Position numbers and translations under genes: made by a program
Assembly (NCBI RefSeq): GCF_000155975.1
Contig: NZ_GG730300.1
Coordinates: forward strand, 226,159 to 290,158
Length of the DNA: 64,000 bases
Origin: Citrobacter youngae ATCC 29220
GTDB taxonomy: Bacteria; Pseudomonadota; Gammaproteobacteria; Enterobacterales; Enterobacteriaceae
Direction of reading: 5' to 3'
Part shown: positions 7,276 through 16,332 of the stretch, piece after piece
Layout of the letters: each line of letters starts with the position of its first letter
How positions within the stretch are numbered: the stretch's first letter is position 1
The notes under the pieces: model-generated
What the model was told of the DNA's origin: nothing
Seen by the model: only the letters and a program-made list of their open reading frames with translations
Database searches by the model: none

Positions 7276-8985
7276 GTGCCTACAACAGCATTTTTAAATT
7301 CATCAAAGCGTATTGCGCAGGATTTTTTAAACAGTGTAGTTGCTGTTGATGATAATTTATTCTTTGAAAGAACTAGTGCTGATGCGCTGGACAATTCAGA
7401 CGACGGATTTGATGATGCTATAGAAGATGACAGTGGATTAGGCCAAATGGCTAACTCAGTAAACTCTCCTGAGCAATCTCTGAGTATACCAGGAAATCAT
7501 CCTCTTGATTATCAGGAGCTTTCTTTATCATTTTCAGAATTTGGAATCAATTGTTGTGCATTTAGGCCAGATATTGAACGTTTCGGTTCAATAACTGCCG
7601 CGGCAGAACAAATAATGAAAAGTGCTAAACGGGCAGATATTACAATTTTAGACTGGAGCATGGATCATAAATATGGGTTCCCTGCTGGGACTTTAGCAAA
7701 AAATAGCATTGAAAGAATACTGCAAGATGATAGGGAGTTAAATGGTAGATTGCGCCTTATCATTATTTATACTGGAGAACCTATTCTTCAGGAAATCGCA
7801 CAAGAGGTTCATGATTCAATTGTATCTATTGATAATGCAGCATTAATCCAAGATAGAACCATATGCTTCCAGAAAAGAGATCTCGAGTTTTGTCGGATAA
7901 CTGTGATAGATAAAAAAGATAATGCCGATGAGCTTAGGGATGAGGCCATTTCGTTATTCACTGACCTTACTGCAGGTCTTCTTTCGAATGCAACATTGTC
8001 TGCTATTGGTGAGTTAAGAGATAAGACACACCATATATTGCATACCTTCAACAAACAGCTTGATCCTGCATATCTAGCCCATGTTATAGGGCTTTTATCC
8101 TCTCCTCAAGTGAGGGAGAAATCATATGAAATAGCATTTGACTATGCAACAGATCTTATATCTGAAGAAATAAAATCTAATTTGCAGATTAGTGGCCATA
8201 TAAAAGAAAATCTTTGCCTTGATAGATTGCATGATTGGGTCGAATATACCAATTCAGGTCAGCAAGCAGATTATTATGAGATAGGAATTGGTAATGCACA
8301 ACCTACGGGTGTAGGTTCAGCACGGATCAAAGACCTGCTTAATTATGTATCTGAAGCACAATTGGTTACGACGTTGAGTTCTTCGCCTCAAATTGTTCGA
8401 GGCGGTACTTCAACAAAAATACTTGAGACTTTTAGTAAGCAAAAAATACATTTAAAACTAAAAGGAAATGGCTATTTGTCTCATGAGGCTTTAAGTGCAG
8501 TCGAATGTAAACGTAGAGACCTTATGTCTTTAAGGGCGGGAACACCACTCCCAACAGTAAAACAGGGAACGATAGTTAAAAAAGACGACACATATTATAT
8601 ATGTATGCAACCATTATGCGATAGTGTTCGCATTGAACATTGTACCAATTTTATTTTCTTAAGAATATCAGTTGTTGAGGATGGAAAGAATTTTACTCAT
8701 GTTTTGAAAAATTCTCAAGGTGATTTTATTAAGTTTAATATAAAGCCTGGCAGTAAGGATATTTATATTTTTAATCTTAAGCCTGACACTGTGACTAATA
8801 CTGTGAAGGCAGTAAACGACGGTGATGATTATAAGATAATATATAAAATAAATGATGCGCAGGAGGATTCGTTGATTTGGTTCGGTGAGTTAAAAGCTAA
8901 TGTTGCACAGGCTATAGCTAATAAGTTAGCAGAGCAAATCTCACGAGTTGGTCTCGATACAAATGAATGGCTAAGAAGACATTAG
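7276..8985 (+). CDS. Receiver-domain protein of the methylase/ATPase cluster
   Basis: A 569-aa protein starting at GTG 7276, with ggag 7 bases upstream. The first 200 residues look like a two-component receiver: acidic pair VVAVDDN (D25, D26), a candidate phospho-acceptor in TILDWSMD (D126), and a conserved Thr in IIIYTGEP (T166). A long acidic insert lies at residues 38-75 between the acidic pair and the rest. Residues 200-569 match nothing I recognise and show no nuclease, HTH or membrane signature. With the preceding kinase-like ATPase it suggests a phosphorelay whose output is the unknown C-terminal region. AT-rich, same codon character as the two genes before it, and almost certainly in the same operon. 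The family name is inference from motif spacing. Confidence 0.65.
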   Translation: MPTTAFLNSSKRIAQDFLNSVVAVDDNLFFERTSADALDNSDDGFDDAIEDDSGLGQMANSVNSPEQSLSIPGNHPLDYQELSLSFSEFGINCCAFRPDIERFGSITAAAEQIMKSAKRADITILDWSMDHKYGFPAGTLAKNSIERILQDDRELNGRLRLIIIYTGEPILQEIAQEVHDSIVSIDNAALIQDRTICFQKRDLEFCRITVIDKKDNADELRDEAISLFTDLTAGLLSNATLSAIGELRDKTHHILHTFNKQLDPAYLAHVIGLLSSPQVREKSYEIAFDYATDLISEEIKSNLQISGHIKENLCLDRLHDWVEYTNSGQQADYYEIGIGNAQPTGVGSARIKDLLNYVSEAQLVTTLSSSPQIVRGGTSTKILETFSKQKIHLKLKGNGYLSHEALSAVECKRRDLMSLRAGTPLPTVKQGTIVKKDDTYYICMQPLCDSVRIEHCTNFIFLRISVVEDGKNFTHVLKNSQGDFIKFNIKPGSKDIYIFNLKPDTVTNTVKAVNDGDDYKIIYKINDAQEDSLIWFGELKANVAQAIANKLAEQISRVGLDTNEWLRRH

Positions 8986-9180
8986 CCGTAATGGTGACTG
9001 ATGAAAGTCAGTCGCTATGTTTCTATTGTTAACTGAAAAACACGGCTGCGGGGGACTACCAATAGATTTGGCTCCACCGTATTGTTTTTGGGTTAAATCT
9101 CATAGGACTAGCAGTTACCTGTCAGCTGCTGGATATTGCCCGGATCCGTGGCGGCAACTGGTCGGCGTAAGGAGGATGAA

Positions 9181-9384
9181 ATGAAAACCACGTATGGGCA
9201 GCCCGATGCCTGGGAACTGGTTGATCGCTCACGGGTCCTGGTCAGTGTGATGCTGGAAAACCCGGATGAAGTGGGGCCCAATTTTGTCATGCTGATGATC
9301 TTTCGTGACCAGATTCAGATGCTCCATGGTGTATTTGAAGAGGCTGAAGTCCGGCGGATCAGGGATGAAAAACTGCCGTTATAA
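9181..9384 (+). CDS. Small hypothetical protein
   Basis: A 67-aa frame with a strong ribosome site (aaggagg at 9169-9175, 5 bases before ATG 9181). The product is acidic and hydrophilic with a hydrophobic middle (LVSVMLENPDEVGPNFVMLM). I do not recognise it. It lies just after the AT-rich cluster and is GC-richer, so it probably belongs to the second part of the island mosaic. Confidence 0.5.
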   Translation: MKTTYGQPDAWELVDRSRVLVSVMLENPDEVGPNFVMLMIFRDQIQMLHGVFEEAEVRRIRDEKLPL

Positions 9385-10205
9385 TCCGCCCGCCTTACAA
9401 CGGTTCTCCGGTAATGCCGGAGGACCCGGCAGACATACCTGTCGCCAATGCCGATGGAAAAATGAACAAACAACTTTTTCCGGCAAAAAAGAGTTTCCCT
9501 TTTCTTTGTTGTTGCCTGCGGAGTAACATTCCTCCTGCACAAAATGCTTCATGGCCTGAAAGAAGCGCCTGAGGAACTCAGGATGGCAGCCCCTACCGGT
9601 GAATACCTCCGCAAACGCCGGCTCGCAGGTGACTGCGACAGAGGTCAAATTCCACACTTATCCTTTTAACTGTACCAGCCTGCTGGTGAACGTTCTTCCG
9701 CGCCGAAGTATTCCGACCAGTCTGCATCTGCTGACAATCAGCGCTCTTTACCCTACGGGCAGTGGCCTGCATTGCCGTCAGGCTTTGCTGCCGCGTGACC
9801 GTAAACCTGCACCAGAATCGTAATTTTAAACACTGCGCCAGCCCGGTGCGTCACTTTAACCGCGAAGTCGCGGGAAAGTGACGCACGAAATCCACGTCAC
9901 TGCACCAGTCAACTACACTGCGCCAGCGCATAACAGGATTCTGACACACCCTTTTTAGCCATTTTAACTCACAGGAGACCATGAACCGATGCCGGAGGGG
10001 GATCAGGACGATCCAGGGGATGACCTGCGAAAGCAGGCGGCTGCTCAGAGAGCACAACCGATACCCCACAACACCTCAACAGCGACCGCCCCGGCGCTCA
10101 GGTATCGTTCGCAGCCCGACAAATCAATCAGGGCTATTGGCCTATGCGCCGGGGAAAGTTGTAAATGATGTAGGTTTTGCGGCAATCATGAAAAGAGGAG
10201 CGATT
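9385..10205. other. Gene-poor stretch with a long hairpin and a possible short ORF
   Basis: No convincing long gene. A near-perfect hairpin spans 9846-9886: outer arms gtgcgtcacttt / aaagtgacgcac, inner arms ccgcg / cgcgg. Copies of acactgcgccagc flank it at 9830-9842 and 9914-9926. A 59-codon frame at 9989-10168 (starting MPEGDQDDPGDD, loosely preceded by aggag) may be a short protein or the tail of a decayed island gene. Confidence 0.4.
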
Positions 10206-11090
10206 ATGGGGATGCTGATGCAGGAGATGAGCCGACTGGCACGGCAGGCGGGCGGCAGTAATAAAACTGTCCATGACCGACTGGCGCTGGCGCAGCGGTT
10301 CTGTGAACGTCTGGTGGTGGTGCAGAATATCCAGATCCGCCAGGTGGCGCAGCTTAAAGCCCGGCATATAGAGGAGTATATCCGGGAACGGCTGGCGCAG
10401 GGGATTGCCCGGCGCTCTCTGCAAAATGAGATGGCGGCGATACGCAGTCTGCTGGTGCAGGCTGGGCGCGATAAGCTGGCGGTCAGTGAACGGATAAGCA
10501 ACCGGGCGCAGGGGCTGGCTGGTGCACCCCGTACAGGAACACACTGGGCTATTCCGGTGGCGTATTACCGGCAGGTGCTGGAGACTGCGCGTGCGAAAGA
10601 CGCCGGTCTGGCGGCGGAGCTGGAACTGTCGCGACTTATGGGGCTGCGTTCACAGGAAGCGGTGCAAAGTGTACAGTCGCTGAAAACCTGGCGGCAGGCC
10701 ATTGAACGTGGAGAGCCACGGCTTACGGTAGTTTTTGGCACCAAAGGCGGACGACCCCGCGAAACGCGGATCCTCAATACTGACGCTGTCAGAAAGGCGC
10801 TGGATAACGCCATTGCGGTGGCCGAAAGCCGAAACGGCAGGCTGATAGATAAACCCGACCTGAAAACTGCCATGAAATACTGGCACAGTCAGGCGTCGCG
10901 AATTGGGTTAACTGGCGCTTACTCCCCGCATTCGTTGCGCTATGCCTGGGCGCAGGATGCGATTCGCCATTATCTGGCACAGGGATTCAGTGAGAAAGAA
11001 GCGTTGGCGCAGACAGCAATGGATCTGGGGCATGGTGACGGACGCGGACAATACATCCGTCTGGTTTATTGCCGGGAGAGTGAGCTATAA
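10206..11090 (+). CDS. Integrase domain-containing protein (tyrosine recombinase type)
   Basis: A 294-aa protein resembling the phage-integrase-like proteins common in integrative elements. The N-terminal 110 residues are helical (SAM-like core-binding region). The catalytic part shows the tyrosine recombinase pattern: Arg in LMGLRSQEAVQ, H-x-x-R in SPHSLRYAW, His in LGHGDGRG, and candidate nucleophile Tyr in QYIRLVY. ATG 10206 is preceded by gaggag at 10195-10200. It differs from the P4-type integrase at the tRNA end and lies in the middle of the island with no paired att site, so it is probably a remnant of a second element or a cargo recombinase. Confidence 0.75.
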   Translation: MGMLMQEMSRLARQAGGSNKTVHDRLALAQRFCERLVVVQNIQIRQVAQLKARHIEEYIRERLAQGIARRSLQNEMAAIRSLLVQAGRDKLAVSERISNRAQGLAGAPRTGTHWAIPVAYYRQVLETARAKDAGLAAELELSRLMGLRSQEAVQSVQSLKTWRQAIERGEPRLTVVFGTKGGRPRETRILNTDAVRKALDNAIAVAESRNGRLIDKPDLKTAMKYWHSQASRIGLTGAYSPHSLRYAWAQDAIRHYLAQGFSEKEALAQTAMDLGHGDGRGQYIRLVYCRESEL

Positions 11091-11230
11091 CGGGCGCGGC
11101 GTCAGGGGGCTGACTCTGATGTATTCAGGTATCGCACATTTCCCCCAAAAAACCTTAGCTACACGAGTATGGTGTGTCTGGTGCCATCATAATGTGCCGA
11201 CCAGGCTCATCCACTATCAGGGATAATTTT

Positions 11231-11932
11231 ATGACTGATCAGACCCGCAAAAGCATTACTACATTGTTTTTTGATGTCAATGAAACACTACTGGATATTC
11301 AACCACTGAAGCAGTTCCTCGTGGATAATCTGTCAGCCACACCCGAAGTGGCGGATGCCTGGTTTACCTCGTTGCTGCACTTTTCTCTGGTAGATGCAAT
11401 TAGCGGGAACTGGCATCCATTTGGTGATATTGCAGAGGCCGTCCTGGCGATGACTGCTGGAAAGTATGGACTCAAACCCGGTCATGTTTCGGGAACCATA
11501 TCAGAAGCACTGGCGACTTTGCCCGCTCATGCTGATGTTCCTGCGGGGCTGGAGTCCCTGAAATATGCAGGACTGAAACTGGTGGCGCTGTCTAATTCGT
11601 CACAAAGTCTCGTTGAACGACAACTGACATATGCCGGTATTCGTCCCTTCTTTGACGACGTCCTCAGTGTTGCGAATCTGAGAACTTACAAACCCGATCT
11701 GACGGTTTACCAGTGGGCCCTGCGCACACAAGGTGCGCAAGCGGAGCAGGCTATGATGGTGGCTGCTCATGGCTGGGATGTCGGTGGAGCAAAGCTCGCA
11801 GGGTTGAAAACTGCTTTTGTGGCTCGCCCAGGGCAGCAGTTGTATCCTCTGGCCCCGGAGCCAGATCTGGTGGTGGCTGATGTGAGTTTACTGCCTGAAG
11901 CACTTGCCACTTTGAGCAGGGCAGAGATGTGA
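11231..11932 (+). CDS. Haloacid dehalogenase type II (HAD superfamily hydrolase)
   Basis: A 233-aa HAD enzyme. Motif I is FFDVNETLLD (nucleophile Asp), motif II LSNSSQ, motif III Lys in TYKPD, and motif IV AAHGWDVGGAKLAG. This set matches the (S)-2-haloacid dehalogenase-like branch, which hydrolyses 2-haloalkanoates or related small substrates; the actual substrate is unknown. ATG 11231 gives the family-typical N-terminus close to motif I; the frame is open upstream without a better start. It lies alone on the plus strand, converging on the LuxR-MFS pair. Confidence 0.85.
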   Translation: MTDQTRKSITTLFFDVNETLLDIQPLKQFLVDNLSATPEVADAWFTSLLHFSLVDAISGNWHPFGDIAEAVLAMTAGKYGLKPGHVSGTISEALATLPAHADVPAGLESLKYAGLKLVALSNSSQSLVERQLTYAGIRPFFDDVLSVANLRTYKPDLTVYQWALRTQGAQAEQAMMVAAHGWDVGGAKLAGLKTAFVARPGQQLYPLAPEPDLVVADVSLLPEALATLSRAEM

Positions 11933-12000
11933 GCGCTGCCCTCCACACCAGTGGAAAATCGATTGATTTGGGAGCGTCAGTACGTGTCTGTCGCTCCCGG

Positions 12001-13182
12001 TTAATGGCGAGTTTTTACCGGAGATGAAAAAAGGCGCAGCGCAGAAGGCAATAACCCGGTGTCTTCATCTGCTGTCTGAATGTTTGTTTCAGTTAATACC
12101 CCGAGGGAGTGGATGAGTCTGATAAGCTGCATCTGGCTCCTGATACCCATTTTTTCGTAGATACTGTTACGCTGGCTTTTTACGGTATTAATAGAGACCC
12201 CATCCTGGATAGCAATATCAGCAGGTTTATCGCCATTTCCCAACTGGATCGCAATATCAGCTTCACGGTGAGTCAAATCGAAAAGCTCGCACAGAAGCGC
12301 GGGTTCGCTGTGGATAGCCCTGAAGGGATCGCTTAACATCAGCATGATCTCATTATCACGAGAGTCTTTTTGATTAAGCGGAAATAGACGAACAACAAAA
12401 AACGTCTCTTGAGTCCGCTGGATTTTTATTATTTTTGTTTTTGACCGCGGCTGATGATAAATATCAAATAATGCTTCTTTTAAATGAAACTGGCTGATAC
12501 TGTCGTTCAATCTCAAATAACCGTTATTCAGTGATACCCCGTCAGCACTATTCAATATCTTATATCCTTCAGCATTAGCCTGAAGGAGTCGGCCCGAACG
12601 GGTGATATGGAAAATGGCCGTTGCCGAATGGCTGCATATTTCTGGGATGTCGAAAACAGGATTGTACAGTTGCAGATGTGACTGCAGGGCCATCCGAAGG
12701 TATGGAGATAGCTGAGAAATCGAATGAGCCTCAATTGCTTTAAACTCTCCACGATGAATATCGCTTCGTAAGACTAAAACGCCCCGGCCACCGCATTGAG
12801 TGTAAAAATTAACCAGTAATGCGTCCTTATACCCGAAAGATAAAAACGAGGATTTGTATGCCTCTCCCCAGTTAGGGTATTTATTGCAGAGTTCAGCCAT
12901 AGTGAAGCCATTATCTATCGCATATTCCGTTGAGCTATTTGCAATAGGATCAATGTTGTTTTTTTTATTATGGTAATAAGTCGCAAAATTTTCATCAACC
13001 CCCGTATGGTAAGTGAAATTTACCGGGTTTTGATGGCTGTTTATATGTAAAGAAAGAGAACTGGATGAAACGCCGAACATGGCATTGATATTATTCAACA
13101 CACTCTGAACTGAGTTCCGGGTGCTGGACTCCTTATAGAGCGGTTGTAACGCAGAAGAAAAAAACACGTCATATCCTTCCAT
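12001..13182 (-). CDS. LuxR family transcriptional regulator
   Basis: A 393-aa regulator with a C-terminal LuxR helix-turn-helix (LTHREADIAIQLGNGDKPADI followed by SINTVKSQRNSIYEKMGI). The first 290 residues form a sensory region of unknown ligand, possibly PAS-like in the middle. The start has aaggtg just upstream. It lies 18 bases after the MFS gene on the same strand, so the two are probably co-transcribed and it may control that exporter. Confidence 0.85.
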   Translation of the reverse strand: MEGYDVFFSSALQPLYKESSTRNSVQSVLNNINAMFGVSSSSLSLHINSHQNPVNFTYHTGVDENFATYYHNKKNNIDPIANSSTEYAIDNGFTMAELCNKYPNWGEAYKSSFLSFGYKDALLVNFYTQCGGRGVLVLRSDIHRGEFKAIEAHSISQLSPYLRMALQSHLQLYNPVFDIPEICSHSATAIFHITRSGRLLQANAEGYKILNSADGVSLNNGYLRLNDSISQFHLKEALFDIYHQPRSKTKIIKIQRTQETFFVVRLFPLNQKDSRDNEIMLMLSDPFRAIHSEPALLCELFDLTHREADIAIQLGNGDKPADIAIQDGVSINTVKSQRNSIYEKMGIRSQMQLIRLIHSLGVLTETNIQTADEDTGLLPSALRLFSSPVKTRH

Positions 13183-13200
13183 ATTTCACACCTTAATAAT

Positions 13201-14436
13201 CTATTTGTCGGGATCCTTTCTTACATCGGTAAAACCGTACTGTCGGGCATTAAATGCGACAACAAATGTCAGAATCAGAAGGCCCTCGACGGTAAACGGG
13301 AGGGACTGTATTCCGAGTCGGCCCAGGAGTATCCCACCAAGTAACCCACCACCGCTAATCGCAACATTCCAGACCGTTACCATCATTGACTGGGCAACAT
13401 CGATAGCATTACCCGCGGTTTTAGCCAGTGCAGCCTGAAGCAATGTTGGCGCGCCGCCGAAGGCCAGACCCCATGCCGCCACAGACACATAAATAACCCC
13501 ATGTTGTCTGACGAAAACCAGGCAGAGGATTGAGACTGAAAATACTGCGATACTTGCCAGCATCGACTTCCGGGGCCAGCGATCAACGGTGATACCCGCA
13601 CACCATACCCCTGCTAACGCAGCCACACCAAAGACTAACAGTACCAGGTCAATATTATCAGATAGCCCTGCGTGTGCGAAAAATGAGGCCACATAGGTGA
13701 AAAGGGTATTATGCGCCAGAATGAAGGTGAGTGTGACAAACAGCACCGCAATCAGACCTTTCACTTTTGCCACCTGCAACAAAGTAAGATGAGAACTGTC
13801 ATTCTCTGCCCCGGGAGAGTCGGGAACCGACACCATAATCCAGGCAACCAGGATCACCGTCAGTGCGCTCATCATCATGAAATCTGAACGCCAGCCAATA
13901 AATTCTGCAAGGTATGCGCCAGCAGGGATCCCGATCGTCAGGGCTAACGGTGTTCCCAGCATCGCGATGGCAATGGCACGCCCGGCAAGGTGTGGCGGTG
14001 ACATACGGATGGCAAATCCTGCTGCCAGAGACCACACTAACCCGGCAAAAATACCGCCAAAAAAGCGCGCAATCAGCGTCAGTACGTAGTTATGAGAAAA
14101 TGCGGTGATGATATTGATAATCACCAGACCGACAATAGCCACTAATAATAGCGGTTTGCGCCGCATGCTTTGCGTTAAAGACACTAACGGAATTGCACTT
14201 ATCAATGTCCCGACAGCGTAGAGCGTGACCAGTTGTCCCGAATAACTCACTGAAACGCCCAGATCCGGGCTAATCCAGAGTAACAGTCCGGCGGGCATGG
14301 CTTCTGTCAGCATGGTAACAAAACAGGCCATAGCCAGTGCCACCAGGCCAGACCACGGTAAATGGTGTCCTGACACGGTGTATTTTTCCGGGATGTTCCC
14401 GGGTTTATCGGGTGATGGCGATACGAAATTGTCCAT
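13201..14436 (-). CDS. MFS transporter (DHA1-type, sugar-efflux/drug exporter-like)
   Basis: A 411-aa inner-membrane protein with about 12 hydrophobic segments and MFS loop sequence near residues 80-95 (SLTQSMRRKPLLLVAI). It resembles the AraJ/YdhP-type arabinose or drug efflux proteins; the substrate is unknown. It is first in a two-gene unit with the LuxR regulator. The upstream 375 bases (14437-14811) contain a half-site-like ACTGG-aa-CCAGT and a 30-bp perfect palindrome. Confidence 0.85.
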   Translation of the reverse strand: MDNFVSPSPDKPGNIPEKYTVSGHHLPWSGLVALAMACFVTMLTEAMPAGLLLWISPDLGVSVSYSGQLVTLYAVGTLISAIPLVSLTQSMRRKPLLLVAIVGLVIINIITAFSHNYVLTLIARFFGGIFAGLVWSLAAGFAIRMSPPHLAGRAIAIAMLGTPLALTIGIPAGAYLAEFIGWRSDFMMMSALTVILVAWIMVSVPDSPGAENDSSHLTLLQVAKVKGLIAVLFVTLTFILAHNTLFTYVASFFAHAGLSDNIDLVLLVFGVAALAGVWCAGITVDRWPRKSMLASIAVFSVSILCLVFVRQHGVIYVSVAAWGLAFGGAPTLLQAALAKTAGNAIDVAQSMMVTVWNVAISGGGLLGGILLGRLGIQSLPFTVEGLLILTFVVAFNARQYGFTDVRKDPDK

Positions 14437-14566
14437 TTTAGTTCCAGCTATTATTCATTTATCCCGTTTTCACACATGAGTGGTATTCCTGATGGTGGCC
14501 TTTATGTGTCTGCCGGGGTCGTGGAGTATTTGATATACTGGAACCAGTTTCTATTATTTTCCTTCT

Positions 14567-14596
14567 GCCAGCATCACCCTGCAGGGTGATGCTGGC
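14567..14596. repeat. Perfect 30-bp palindrome
   Basis: The left arm gccagcatcaccctg (14567-14581) and the right arm cagggtgatgctggc (14582-14596) pair perfectly with no loop. No T tract follows on either strand, so a simple terminator is less likely than an operator or a cruciform-forming site. It lies upstream of the MFS-luxR unit and downstream of the second MFS gene. Confidence 0.8.
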
Positions 14597-14811
14597 GAAT
14601 ACATTAAGATAATCGGGAAGTTTATTCATAAAAAAATCTGAAATAGCCCGGAAAACCATCATGATAGTTTCATGAGAATAATAAAATAATTGCAGAATAA
14701 CCTGCAGGTTAACATTGAGGTCTGTTCAGTATTGGGCTTACTGCCCAGACCTCCGTTCTCAGATTTTAACTTCCCTTACTATGGTTTTATTCCGTCAGTC
14801 CAATGATGTAT

Positions 14812-16227
14812 TTAACCAGGAACCGCGACGACTGTACGGCGAGAAAATAGTGTTACCACCATAAGTGTCAGCATCATGATAATTTCCACTGTTAAAAAGC
14901 CTGCCATGGCCTGCGGATAGTTACCGTGGTTGCCTGCTAAAAAATACAGGAATACGCCGCCGGGCAATACCGGCCCAATCCCCATACTGGCCTGAAGTAT
15001 CGTGCTGAGAATGGCGCTCCCTGCGCCTGCGTCACCTGCCGGAATGTTGCGTATACCGATACGATAAAAGCTGTTTACGATAAACGCCTGGCCGGTGCAG
15101 ATAGTCGATGTGGCAATCGACAGGGCCAGCATTCCCGTATGACTGCCCAGAATATGCAGCATAATGATAAGTATGAGCAGACCCGTGATTTGAATACTCA
15201 ACCCTGCCAGCAAGATTGTCCGTTGCTGATAACGGGTTGTGAGCCTGGGGACATACAACGCGGCGATAAAATAGGCCACACCTGCGGCAATAAAGCTGTC
15301 GCCTGCCTGCTGCGGCGCCATACCGAGGCCGCTTTGCATCATCAGCGCCATGCAAAACAGGAATCCTGACCAGCCGCTGAAAAACAACAGTCCGGTCAGA
15401 ATACTGAAACCCACCCCCGGAAGTTTCAGAACTCTTGGTGGCAGCAGAGGTTGCCTTTCCTGAAACTGCTGGTGCAGGGCATTGCGGTGCATACCATACA
15501 GCAGTGGTAAGACAGCCAGCAGCATCAGTTGCATTGCCCACGGCCAGTGAAGTTCTGGCCCCAGTGATACGGAAAACAGCAGGCAACCCAGTGCCAGAGC
15601 CAGTAATCCAGCGCCCTGCCAGTCAATCCGTGAGGGTGTATCACTGCGTGTTTCCGGGATATAGCGGCGGCCGAACAGCAGCACAATCAGGCACACGGGG
15701 ATGTTGATAAAAAACGCGTTGCGCCAGCCAAGGCCTGCGATATCGGCTGACACCAGCCAGCCGCCACCCATCTGCCCGATGATAAAAGCGATGCCACCAA
15801 TGCCGCCAACCAGGCTGATGGCGCGCACATGCGCCGCACCTTCCAGAGTGATGTGCACTGTGGCAAGGATTTGCGGAATAATCAGTGCCGCGCCTGCTCC
15901 CTGTACGACCCGGGCAATCAGCAACTGGTTAACGGTTTGTGCCAGTCCGCAAGCCAGTGATGCGCCGCCAAATATGGCCACCCCGATAAGAAACAACCGA
16001 CGACGGCCTGCGTTGTCGCCCAACCGGCTGCCCGGTGCCAGGAAGATGGCCAGCGCAACACTGTACAGTGCCACAATAAGTTCAAGTTGCGTGACGCTGG
16101 CGTTCAGTGAACGGGTTATCGAATCCAGTGCGACGTTCGTAATAGAGGTATCGATGGACGGCATCAACTGACCGGCAAGTAAAAGCGTGAGTCCTGCCCG
16201 ACCGGGTGACGAGGGTGATTTCATCAT
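14812..16227 (-). CDS. MFS transporter (DHA2/EmrB-QacA type)
   Basis: A 471-aa inner-membrane exporter with about 14 hydrophobic segments. The N-terminal LMPSIDTSITNVAL and loop motif GSRLGDNAGRRRLFLIGV are typical of the DHA2 drug:H+ antiporter branch, and the antiporter motif around LLIARVVQGAGAALIIPQ is present. The substrate is unknown. It is divergently transcribed from the XRE regulator at 16333, a standard arrangement for a repressor and its efflux pump. Confidence 0.87.
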   Translation of the reverse strand: MMKSPSSPGRAGLTLLLAGQLMPSIDTSITNVALDSITRSLNASVTQLELIVALYSVALAIFLAPGSRLGDNAGRRRLFLIGVAIFGGASLACGLAQTVNQLLIARVVQGAGAALIIPQILATVHITLEGAAHVRAISLVGGIGGIAFIIGQMGGGWLVSADIAGLGWRNAFFINIPVCLIVLLFGRRYIPETRSDTPSRIDWQGAGLLALALGCLLFSVSLGPELHWPWAMQLMLLAVLPLLYGMHRNALHQQFQERQPLLPPRVLKLPGVGFSILTGLLFFSGWSGFLFCMALMMQSGLGMAPQQAGDSFIAAGVAYFIAALYVPRLTTRYQQRTILLAGLSIQITGLLILIIMLHILGSHTGMLALSIATSTICTGQAFIVNSFYRIGIRNIPAGDAGAGSAILSTILQASMGIGPVLPGGVFLYFLAGNHGNYPQAMAGFLTVEIIMMLTLMVVTLFSRRTVVAVPG

Positions 16228-16283
16228 TCTGCTCCGTTGTATGGTGAGAGAAACCGTCGTAGTATCGGAGCAATAATAACCGG

Positions 16284-16309
16284 GTACCAGTTTTTGCTTA
16301 TACTGGTAC
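16284..16309. promoter_or_regulatory. Candidate operator between the MFS exporter and XRE regulator
   Basis: An inverted repeat gtaccagt (16284-16291) / actggtac (16302-16309) with a 10-base spacer, followed by another taccag at 16316-16321. It lies in the 105-base divergent region, where the neighbouring regulator would be expected to bind. Confidence 0.55.
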
Positions 16310-16332
16310 TAGCGCTACCAGGTGAAGCCATT

